Positions 50,145 to 60,700 of a stretch of DNA of 64,000 bases are shown here, piece by piece; position 1 is the first letter of the stretch; each line of letters begins with the position of its first letter. The position numbers and the translations under genes were made by a program. The stretch is taken from NCBI RefSeq assembly GCF_958295425.1, contig NC_081142.1:15322821-15386820 (forward strand). Direction: 5' to 3'. The notes beneath the pieces were generated by a model. That model was not told the DNA's origin. It made no database searches and saw only the letters and a list, made by a program, of their open reading frames with translations. The stretch is from Solea solea. Lineage: Eukaryota > Chordata > Actinopteri > Pleuronectiformes > Soleidae.

Positions 50145-50735
50145 TATGTGTTATCGACGTGTCCACTATGACATCCTCAAATGTCATAGCAAACGAAAGT
50201 TACACAGAATTATGAGAAATGTATTTAAAAAAACAACACTCAAAACGACTTGCTTAATGTACAAAAATACCAGGGCAGTATTTTAAGTAATTGCTTTTTT
50301 TTTACGAATAAAGCCATGTTACAGCAGCAGTAAAACAGGCACATATGATAAAAAAAATGAGAAATTATCAAATATTTAGTACAAAAAATCATATAAAAAG
50401 TAAAATATAATAGAACATATAGACATAAGAATATACTCCAGTACAATATTAGGATAAACTATATGAAATAAGATTATAATTCTGCAGGGGAGGAAAAATC
50501 CTGAAAGCTACTCGTCATCATAGCTCGTCATCGCCACCTGAGAGTGGCTAACATTTTAGCAAAAGTTAATTCGCCTCCACTATAAAAAATCTAAAACCGG
50601 GTAATGCGGTCCAGCATAACAGAATACAGCCGCTGTAGTTCATTAAACCTCAACTAGAAACGTCTAAACATGGGGACACTGCTATATGACACTATAAATC
50701 TTCTGTATATTTGCCTATTGTTAGCATGTAGCTTA

Positions 50736-50990
50736 CCTGTACCTCTCCACGCCTGTCAGCAACAGAGCACTGAGACGACTCCCTTGACCTTGTGCTTTGT
50801 TAGCGTCAACCAGCTATAGAAATCCAGAAATCTGTTAGAACATAGTTTAAAGTGAATATATCAGCATAAACCGGTCCTCACTGTTGCTGTGTGGCTATTT
50901 TACAATAAGTTAAAGAGTTTTCGTGAAAACACATGGTAGAGCAGCGATTCATCAAGTATCAACCGCGGCCACCGCCACCTGGAGGTCTGT
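50736..50990 (-). promoter_or_regulatory. tdrd5: TDRD5 non-coding first exon and promoter region
   Basis: The minus strand has a donor, GGTACAG then GTAAGC, with the exon ending at 50736. The partner acceptor is the one at 49798 just before the ATG. CpG-containing sequence continues to about 50990. The start site is not determined. Confidence 0.55.
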
Positions 50991-52231
50991 GCAGGTGAGC
51001 TGCGAGAGGTCATAAAAATAAAGAAATGTTTTCTGTTTTATAATCAATCTTCCAACAACCAAATAATTGAGTTGCTTTGCCAATTGTTCTATTCGCACAT
51101 TTTTTGTACCCTAGATAATTATGCAAAGTTTAAAATGTTAATATCCACCAGTTTATGAAATAAATCATATGTAAAACAAGTACACTCAAAATCAGTTCTG
51201 TACTTTTACATACTTAAGAGTTGGATTGGCTTTCACAATAAAGCTTCTGTGTGTATGTGTGCCACACAATTAAGTTCCAGTTTCATTAAGTTTGTATTAT
51301 GGAGGAGTGTAGTGGCTGTGTTTGTCCCTGTAAAGAAAAAAAACACTGCATCAGCTCTTTGGTAAGGAGATTGCACATTCCAGGCAAAGAGACACCGACT
51401 CCCTCAGTTCTACTGTTACAATTTTGCTCCTCCTATACTGCGTACAGTGGTTTTATTATGAACAAAACAGTTTGAGGGTATAAAGGTTGAAAGTAATTTG
51501 GATGCCACTCAAATAGGCTCAGATTAAATTACATGAAAAAATAATCAAATTTTCCCTACAGAATAGCTGGCTTGTCTCCACTAACTTCCACAATGTGGGG
51601 ACAGTGATTTCAGACACTGTCTGCTCACAGTAGATACACCAGGTTGCAATGCCTTTCATTTTGTTTTGAAACACTGCCTAAATTTCAGCCTCTCCTTTTC
51701 AGGGAACGAGTTGGAATTGTTTGTAGGTTGATGTTGGTGTTTCTGTGATATGATGATGGTCTTTCAAGACATAACAACTAAAAAAAAAAATAGGGTAGAA
51801 GAAAAACTACTTAGAGCATATATGTACATGAGAATGAACAATTAATGAAATAAACATATACAGTTTCTGTAAAAAGAATATTCTAAATCTGGGGAAATTG
51901 TGCCAAACATAGTTTATATTGAATATTATGCTCGTGATTGTTCCCTGACTTAAGCAGAGAGGGAAATATGTGACACTCCCTCTCCCTCTGCCACCCTATA
52001 CTCCCACCTTCAGTCTGATTCACTGTTCATGTATTCTGTCTCATCACCACAGTGACTCCACATCAAGACCTCCAGCCAACAGAAGCAACTCTTGGCTTTA
52101 ACCTAAACAGAAAACCCTCCATTAACCCATCACACAGAAACACCTCAACCACCATCTTTTCTATGTTCTAGGAGCCTCCCCTGAGTTTTGAGACATCCTC
52201 CACTGTCCACTCCAGACAGACAGAACCCATA
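50991..52231. other. Divergent TDRD5/NPHS2 intergenic region and NPHS2 5' UTR
   Basis: No coding sequence is supported. NPHS2 transcription must begin here; the last 200 bases are a plausible 5' UTR, with an acceptor-like TTTCTATGTTCTAG ending near 52173 that could mark a UTR intron. No clear TATA box was assigned. Confidence 0.45.
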
Positions 52232-54926
52232 ATGACGTCCAGGAGGGAGAGTGAGAGGGGAGCAATCATCTCTCCAAGGAGTCACCGGCAAAGGACATCA
52301 AAGGCAAGCCGGCTTCCTGAGGCAAGGAGAGAGCGACTGCAGAAGGACAAACCAAAAACAATAAAGGTTAAGGTAGAGCAGGAGGCAGATGTGAAGGTAA
52401 AATCCACTGTGGTGGACATAGACAGAGTGAGAGATGACCAGGTCAAGGAGGAGAACCTGGGGCCCCTGGAGGCAGCAGAGCAGGAAGATGGTGAGTTGAA
52501 GGCTGAAGATTAGCCTCATAGATCCTTTGTCAAGAAAACATTATATCAGCAAATGTACTGGCATTTTGTCAAGTTTTTTTTGAGTTAAGGCTAAAAATGG
52601 TGTTTCAACTTCTTTCTTGACAATGGTTGGAGGTCTTATGAAGTGATGTGACTCTCTGCAGGTTTGAAGAGCATGGGCCTGGGAGTGTTTGAGTGGCTGC
52701 TGATGGTTTTTGTCTTGGCTCTGGTCCTCATCTTACTCCCTCTGTCCATCTGGTTCTGTGTCAAAGTAAGAACTATAGAACCGACCAAGCAGACACAGAG
52801 GACCTTGCAATGATCTACTTCATGAAAATCATAACTTCATGCAGGAATTTTGTAAATTATTAGGATGGTACATGACAACAGACAGTTAAACTTTGGACTA
52901 TAACAGGATTTTATACTACATATTTTCATATTCTCAATATTATACAGTTGTATTTTTATGTTAGCTGGATACTGCAGCCATCACTGGGTTGTTGTTGTTT
53001 TTTTCATTTTATATAGACTGACTGACTGACGTCTGTCATTCTGAGTGACAGGTAGTGAGGGAGCATGAGAGAGCTGTAGTCTTCAGACTTGGTCACCTTC
53101 TGCGTGGAAGACCCAGAGGCCCAGGTTAGCACAGTTCACTGTCATTTCAAAACTATTCTTCTGTCTGCTAAGGATGTAATGTTTTTTGCCCTGTGTGCCT
53201 GTTTGTTCTGTTTGGATAGATATTGATTTAAAAAAAAAAAAAAAAAATCCGGGGGATAAAGGTAATGGCCAAAGGAAGACATTTTTAGATTTTTGTGGTG
53301 ATCAGGAAATTGATCCAGATTCCAGATTTAAAATATAATAGGGGAGTGTGTTGTGAGTGGTTCCTCTTGCTTTACATGTTGAAAATAGAATTAAAGAAAT
53401 CTGTGATCACATTTTCTACCCCACAAAGTCATAAGAAATGAAATTATAAAAAGAACACAATGTTTTGTTAAAAACCCATCCATAGATCAAATGTTTCTCT
53501 CTCCTCTGTCCAGGTCTTCTTTTCTACCTCCCATTCATTGATGTGTGTCACAAAGTTGACATCCGACTGAAAATGCTGAAGGTTCCTCCTCACACGGTAC
53601 AGAACAATGAGTAAATGTGATAATTATTCATATAATTATAATGAAGGCACTTCTAAACCATTAAAAGAGTTTACATTAAAGTGGGATTCCATGCATCTTA
53701 TACAGCGTTATTGTGAGCAAATGAAGGCCGTATAATATACGTCTGTGCACAGGTGGTGACAAAGGACTTGGTGAGGCCAGAGCTGAGTGTGGTGTGTTAT
53801 TACCAAATAGAGAACATGGCTCTGTGCAGCACAGCCCTGTCTAGTCTGACCACAGTGTTGCAGACTGTTGTCCAGGCAGCGGTCAGAGATGTAGTCGCCC
53901 AACATGCATTCAGCCACGTCCTGCTGCAAAGGAGAAGGATTGGTCAGCAGATACAAGCAGCTGTTGACTCTGTCACTTGCCGCTGGGGCATCCATGTGGA
54001 GAGAGCAGACATGTAAGACGAAAGGAAGTAAAAGTTTCACTCCTCTTTCACTGTGTTTTACCTTTTTATATGTTTTACATTATCTCCATGTATTCCAATT
54101 GCAACATTTGACATTACAGTTTGTGGCAGCAAAGCTTAATGATCTAATGAGTGTTTAACATGAGAGTAAAACCTCTTCCCTCTTGCACATTGATTATGAC
54201 AAACAAACAAAAACCTATGTGGCTAAAATAATCAAGATAAAGAAGCAAATACAAGAGTAGGCAAATCATTTTTCCTCTGCATGTAACCTCATTTTCCATT
54301 GTGCAATTTTAAGAGTTGTGGTTCCTGATGAGGCTGGGTTGTAATTGTGTTTAATTTCCTTTCAGAGACGAGTTCAGTTTTCCCATGGAGTTACAACAAA
54401 GTCTGGCTGCTGAGGCAGAGGCCAAGAAACAACAGCAGGCCAGAGTAAGGATTATTCATAATACAAAACATTAGGAAGACTGTAAATGTAAAACTGGTAG
54501 AACGTAACTACAGTAAGTACAGTATGAAGTATCTAACTGGCAAGTTATTTGGATAGTATGGTATTATGTAGTTTCCTTCAAACCATTTAGTTGTTTTTCC
54601 AGCCCAAACAGCAATGCAATGCTTAAATTGGAACACCTGGTTTACCACCAGCCTGTTACAAACAAAGAAAACACTTCAAATACATGAGCACTTCTCTCCT
54701 TCAGGTAAAAGCAGCAGAATCAGAGACCACTGCCTGGGAGAGTTTGAGGGCCTCCTTCCGTCACATGCATCCAGCCTTGGTCCTTCCATTCCCCCCAGAT
54801 GTCCTCAATCTGACCTCTGACCACTCAGCCTTACCTCCACCTCCACCTCCACCGCCTCCTGCTGTGGAAGAAGAAGAGGGGAAAAGTACAGAAGGGGACC
54901 AAGAAACAGACTCACCAATGATGTGA
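52232..54926 (+). CDS. nphs2: NPHS2, podocin (complete, seven exons)
   Basis: Exons 52232-52490, 52662-52765, 53052-53124, 53514-53596, 53753-54012, 54366-54444 and 54705-54926 join in one frame to 359 residues plus TGA (remembered human length 383). Podocin is a stomatin-family scaffold of the kidney slit diaphragm; it forms an intramembrane hairpin, binds nephrin and CD2AP and oligomerises in cholesterol-rich membrane. Seen here: an N-terminal cytosolic region with STVVDIDRVR; the hairpin (about residues 98-120) with the proline of LPLSIWFCVK (residue 113, equivalent to human P118); FRLGHLL with Arg133 (human R138 position); then the PHB domain through SVTCRWGIHVER; then EAEAKKQQQAR and a C-terminal helix. 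The PHB middle is quite divergent, and the region after it lacks the stomatin-type QLRYLHTL block. The terminal DSPMM resembles human DSPML. The start codon opens a reading frame with no competing upstream start in frame nearby. Confidence 0.95.
52662..52765 (+). CDS. nphs2: NPHS2 exon 2: membrane hairpin
   Basis: Thirty-five codons, residues 87-121, containing WLLMVFVLALVLILLPLSIW then FCVK. The family inserts this hydrophobic segment as a hairpin with both ends cytosolic; the central proline is kept. Acceptor CTCTGCAG, donor GTAAGA. Confidence 0.92.
53052..54444 (+). CDS. nphs2: NPHS2 exons 3-6: PHB/SPFH domain
   Basis: Residues about 122-286. Recognisable blocks are REHERAVVFRLGHLLRGR, LPFIDVCHKVDIRL, VVTKDLVRPELSVVCYYQIE, DSVTCRWGIHVERADI and LAAEAEAKKQQQAR. 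Exon 5 (53753-54012) carries most of the domain and is the least conserved part relative to remembered human podocin. Confidence 0.9.
53228..53246. repeat. Poly(A) tract in NPHS2 intron 3
   Basis: About 18 consecutive A, with no retroelement body recognised upstream. Confidence 0.85.
54705..54926 (+). CDS. nphs2: NPHS2 exon 7: shortened C-terminus with proline run
   Basis: Seventy-three codons and TGA. VKAAESETTAWESLR corresponds to the human VRMIAAEAEKAASESLR, but the next 30 or so residues of the family are missing before LVLPFPPDVLNL. A run of nine prolines from CCT/CCA/CCC/CCG codons precedes an acidic tail ending SPMM. Confidence 0.9.
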   Translation, partial: VKAAESETTAWESLRASFRHMHPALVLPFPPDVLNLTSDHSALPPPPPPPPPAVEEEEGKSTEGDQETDSPMM

Positions 54927-55033
54927 CAGGACATAAATCAAGACATAAAAAGTTCATGACTAAGATGATGAGATTTACAACTGAGATTTGATGAAGGATC
55001 TGAGCCTATATCATGGAACACAAAAGCACATGC

Positions 55034-55039
55034 AATAAA
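55034..55039 (+). promoter_or_regulatory. nphs2: NPHS2 polyadenylation signal
   Basis: Canonical AATAAA 108 bases after the stop codon, the first such hexamer on this strand. Confidence 0.75.
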
Positions 55040-55359
55040 AAGAAAGCAATGCCCATTATTGTTACAAATAGAACCACATGGTATTGTTTGTTTTCACGTT
55101 CAATTCTTTATACTTCACTCAGAAAAAAGCTCCAGAAAAGTCAGACTTTTCAAAATCTGAGAACATCTGCATTCTGAATAAGGACAATATCATGGTAATG
55201 GGGATATTCAGTACTTGGAAAGCACATGGTTAATGGCCATTTTTGAAACTGCCCTAATATTTTTGTGCACTATATTCATTTGTTATTGCATTCCTCTCTG
55301 ATCCTATAGAGAACATACAGAGCGTGAAATCTTCTGCAGATGTGTAATCAGATGTCTAA
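55040..55359. other. Tail-to-tail gap between NPHS2 and AXDND1
   Basis: Holds the AXDND1 3' UTR on the minus strand. No canonical minus-strand AATAAA was seen between 55040 and 55360, so AXDND1 either uses a variant signal or its transcript overlaps the NPHS2 3' end. Confidence 0.5.
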
Positions 55360-55475
55360 TCAGCGTTTCTTGGTCCTTTTGGTGCTGCTTGCTGGTTTGA
55401 CCTCTGGAGTTGTTTTCTTTGGAGGAGCAGGGCGTGTTACTGGTGGTGGGGAGGGTGGAGGTGTTATCTTTCTCT
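55360..55475 (-). CDS. axdnd1: AXDND1 terminal exon
   Basis: Thirty-eight codons and TGA, Pro/Lys-rich ([18 protein letters not shown], ending KRTKKR). The frame is set by the one-base phase from the preceding exon (55719-55577). A different frame here gives a longer ORF but would not join to the upstream exon. Confidence 0.85.
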
Positions 55476-56834
55476 CTGCAACACAAACAGAGTAAAGACA
55501 TGAACGTCCACTACACTTTTACACTGCACATTTCTGCTTCATTAAAGTCATTAAATCGAGTTTGTTTAGTCACTACCTTCATTACTTTTGGGCTCCAGAA
55601 GTGGCTGACCCTGAAGTTGCAGTCTCTCCAGATCCTGAATCTTCTCCAGTGCTGCCTGCAGGGCTTCCTCAGCTTTCAGGGCTCGATGCTCAGCGATCTG
55701 GACCCGCAGCTCAGAGTCACTGTCAAACACGTGAGTGAAATGTGGGTGATCTTTTGCAGAGGAAAGCTACAAGTAAAACCTCCACAACAATAAAAGCTTA
55801 GACTTACTGCAGTTCTTGCTGCAGTAACACCACTGTGGTCAGATCACTAAACGCTTTCTGAGCTTCAACCGTGACTGGAGAAGCAACCAGTTCATCAGTC
55901 TAACAGAAAGATAGACAGACACATGGTTAGAGACTGACAGAATAGACAGGCTGTTCATTTGAACACAAAGAGAGGGAGAGATGCCAATGAATATGTGTCG
56001 GATTTAATTGTCTGACCCCATTCAGATGGACACTGCTCTCTCCCAGCTTCCTTTGTGTGATGTTTCCATCATAGCCAATCTGCCTCACCACTGGAGTCTC
56101 ACAAACCGCCAGCTCCCCCTGCAGGACAAACACAGCACTGTTCATTGAGGGGTTGGCATTAAAATGTGTGTAAATAGATGTGTATCTAAGGAAAAGTAAA
56201 ACACATTTGTGAAATTCTATATGATTCATCAAAGTACAGACTTACATTTCCAAGTTCACTGTTCATATCAATGTTTCTGTGCAGATATCAACTTATCAAA
56301 GTGCAATTGATAAAATATTACCTCACAAACATCTTGCTGTTGTATTTCATGTCCTTCAGCTTTGCTCTGTGAACACACAAGAGAAATATCATCATAACCG
56401 TCCTATTTAAAAACAGTCTGGATGGATGGATGTAATTATCCACATTCAATTAACATGAAGGCTAATTCTCCAAAGGGTTCATGAATTCATTACTAGACTC
56501 AGTTAAGTTCCACATATCCAACATGATATACACTTAAATGTTGTGTAACTTGCATAATAACACTTAAGGAGGATACTTGCTGAAAATTAGGTTTATCCTT
56601 GGTCCTTTGGTTAAATAAAACAGTCTGACCACAACAACATCCTGCTTCAAGATTATTGTTATGATTAGTTTAGAAGTGTGTAGTAACACTGAACCATGTT
56701 CCCTAATCTAAATCATATTGTAAATGGTTCATATTTTCTTAATATGACTGACATCTTTCAGGTCTGCCTCATCTTTGACTTCTACGTCACTCCTGGATGT
56801 TGCAGGCTCTGCTGGAAACTCTTCATTCCCCTGT

Positions 56835-56870
<36 letters not shown>

Positions 56871-57708
56871 GTGCGCTTTAATCATTTCAAACATTTTGCT
56901 GAGATGAATCAGACCTTAACAAAAGTAAACTGATATTACAGTATGACAAATAATTGTAATCTATCTTTTCTGATGTCAGCTCTATTTCTATAAGCAACAA
57001 TAACCACATCTATACTTCACAATCATTTATCAGTTAAACTCACTGGCCATTTCCTTCAGTATAATCAGTAAATATGTACATAATAAAATATCTGATGATG
57101 TCTTCTGCTGCTGTAGCCCATCTACATCTTAATCTGGTTTGACATGTTGTGTATTCAGAGATCATCTTCTGTTTACCTTGGTTGTAACAAGTGGTTATTT
57201 AAGTTCCTTTTGCCTTTCTGTCACCTAAAACCAGTCTGGTATTTCTCATGTGACCTCTGGCATCAACAAGACTGTTTTTCTACCCAGAAAACTATTGTTC
57301 ACTGGATATTCTGCATGGAAATCCCAAATTAGCTGTTTCTGATAAACTCAGACCAGCCTGACAATCATGCCATGTTCAAAGTCAATTAAATCATGTGTTC
57401 TCCATTCTGATGCTAGGTTTGATCTTTAGCAGGCCGCCTTGACCAAGTCTACAAGTTGAGGAGTAGTTGAAGAGGTCTATCTAAAGAAGTGGCCAATGAG
57501 TGTGTAATACATTCATGTTTATTTTAGTCAAATCCTCACCAGGGTCTCCCTGCTCTCTGCTGGAGACACTGAGATGTGATTCCTGGAGGTGGAGACAGGC
57601 TGTCTGACAGGCAGCTCCACAGGACCATGTTTCACTCCTGAGAGCAGAATCCCACAGGTCTCCACCCAATCGAGGCATTCCCTCTGAGAACATTAACAAG
57701 CAAACACA

Positions 57709-57744
<36 letters not shown>

Positions 57745-60700
57745 GGTGTAGGTTTGCACTTCAGTGTGGCTGGTAAAATGTTCATATCTTAGATGTTTTA
57801 CCTGCAGCTTTCTGCACTCATTCATCTCATTTTCATTCTCATCCTGATGTGGGGAAGTCTGCTCCTCCAGAATCAGCTTATAAATGCTTAAGTGAGACAT
57901 AAACAGTTCCTAATGAGTAAATCCTCTTCTGTTGATTCCCTTCAAGTCAGATATCTTGTCTCAACATTACTCTCACATATTTTCCTGCATACTTATTTAA
58001 TCCGATTAAAATCAACTGCTTAATTTTAAACTGTAAAACAGGTGGTACCTGGTGATGTATCTGGAAAAACTGTCCACTTTCTCAGACAGGAACTTGGCAT
58101 CTTCATCTATTGTCTGCAGTGAGACGTTTGTGATGTACTGAGGATCATGTTCCTGGTCCTGGCTCTCACTATGGTCAGGTACCGTGAGGAGCAACAGATC
58201 CAACATCCAGCGGGTCTGAGCCATGTGGATAGAACCGACCTGATAGAAAAATGAAGACAGGGACTTGTAACATTACAAAGTTTTTGTATTGGACAACTGA
58301 AAGCATCAGTTTCCCCTTTTTATTCAACTACTGTGGACATGGCACAGAGTCTTAAACCACAGCAGCTCTGGTTAATATGCTAAAAACAGAATGAAAAGAA
58401 TAGCAAAGATCGTCCATCTTCTGCTTCTTTGTTGTTGTTTTTCCACAGATGTTCAGGAAGTGAAGCTGACAGTAGGAAGGACAAGACATGAAGAAGAAAG
58501 AATTGGAAAAAGAAATAAACTGGACTGATGATTACTTTCCATTTCTAAATGTTGCTTCACTTCAGCGACTCCACTTATTTATTGTTGACAAATAATTGTA
58601 CAGGAGTTGCAAAAACACATCATCTTCGGAAGGATTTTGGTCATGTGAAGACATTTAAATGACTCTTGGGTTCATTTTTGGCAAAATATTCAAACTAATT
58701 GACAGTTCAACTGAACCTCATTGTTATTTACCTCGTCAATGAGTCTCTGGTTCTCACCATCTGTAAATTTCGACAGGTTGGTTATGAACTCCTTCACTTC
58801 CTCTGACACCTTCTCAGTCTCCAGACTGTTTGAACAAACAAACACACAAGAGAACATTTTAGAAGAAAGACAAATGCAAAAATGCTGATGCTGAGTCACA
58901 TACATTTATTTCTGTGTTGTCTCTTTATTGCATCTGTCAGTAAAACTTTAAATTGACTGTACATTTTACAGTTATAGTTTATCAAACTCAGGGAAAGGCA
59001 TATTAATGGACAGTCAGAAGTAAATAAAAAAAATAAATTACACAATAGGACACATTTGTTACTGCTTTGATAGAAGATAATAATAATTTTAATATATCAC
59101 AGAATAATTGGTGTAAATTGACGGACATTACAATGTGCATGCAATTCATTTAGAAACAAATACCAAATTTCTTGTAGTGAACATTTTTCATTATGCTGTT
59201 AGATACAAATGAATTATTTAGAAAAGTGGTAATGCCACTGAAGGGAAAAACATACTGTATGTTGGATTTGTCTTTGGCCCTTTCGGTCCCTTGTCCTTCT
59301 GTTGTCTTCATGGTGGAGACATTCTGTGAGATTTCTTTGGCCAAACTCTGCCAATCACACAGTGACTTCTCGAACTTCAGCCAATCAGAGAGAGACATGG
59401 TTTCTGGTTGGCAAATTACTGCATCAAACTTGGAAACCCAGGACTCAACAAACCCGAGCAGTGACATCAGGTTCCCATGAGCCCCTGAAAAAGCAACACA
59501 TACAGTATGTTTATCTTGGGGATAATCCTGCACAATTAGACTTTCAGAATTACATGAATCGGGGTTCAAAACTGTGTCCCTGTTGGTGCTCACCACTCTC
59601 TCCACTGACTCGTGTATCCAGCTGTTTGAGGAGGTCAGATAGGACACCGACCAGCTCTTTTTGGACCCGTTCACTCTCGGGAGGTTCGCCATCAGGAGAA
59701 CAGTGTCGCCTGAGCAGCTGAAGGCTCTTATTCAGCCATCTTTCCTGGACACGGCTGAGCTCCCCCAGTGTCTGCTGGCAGCAAAAAAGCTTCTCACCTT
59801 CATAGTGTTCACACTGTTGGGTTAACACCTGAAGTGAAACAGATCACACAAGAACATCTGCCATGGTCTGAACTCCATGAACATGAACATGCTGTTATGA
59901 TTAAAGGTCCAGAGTGTAAAATTAAGGCGAAATTATTCTAAAATAGTACTTTGTTTTTAGATGTGTACAACAACTGGCTTCATGGAAATTTCTGTTTTCC
60001 ATTACCTCAGAATGAGCATTATATATTTGTCATTACATTACATTACATTACATTTATCAGAAGCTGGATCAGCACTAAGGAGGCTGCTATGTTTTATGAA
60101 TAGCCCACAATGGACAAACTAAACATCTTTTGAGTTTGAAGACTGAAGACTACAAAGTTTCTTTAAGACACTTATAAGGGAAGGGTGAGGTGAGGGATAT
60201 TTACCTAAAACAGGCAACTTCACCAATAAATGCTGTGCAAAAATGAGTGATTAGTGGTTTTTGCATACGAGAAACAATGTTGTCCTCATTTGTTTTTGAA
60301 GTAAACGTCTGCTTCAAAATGCTCTATCCATTCGGGCTGTTGTAGAAACATGGTGGTACAAGATTGTGGCCTCTCTAAACCATGCCTAAAGTACATTATA
60401 AACTAACAAAAACATAATTATGGCTAGTCCATTCAAGTTTGTGCCAATTTATGAACATTTGTAATTGTTAAACACTGGACCTTTATAAGCATTTTAATTT
60501 TTTAAAGCAAGTGCCATTCATCATACGGTAAGACTTTCAAACAGATGACGCAGACATATAGCAAGTGAATGTTAGAGGACACATCAGAGACAGACGAGAT
60601 AAAAGACAGAAGACTGAGGTAAAACACAGCAGACAGGTGGCAGATGACAAGAATCAGACATGACAAATGTTGATTAATATAAGAGATTGGGAGGCAGCAA

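Noticed and set aside
55410..55793. 127-codon plus-strand ORF
   Set aside because: Shadow of AXDND1 terminal exons on the opposite strand.
57481..57900. 139-codon minus ORF with a methionine run
   Set aside because: It reads through an intron and its GAT repeat in a wrong frame; the true exons here are 57886-57802 and 57683-57540.
59150..59692. 180-codon minus ORF
   Set aside because: Only 59484-59256 of it is real AXDND1 exon in this frame; the remainder is intron, or the neighbouring exon in another frame.
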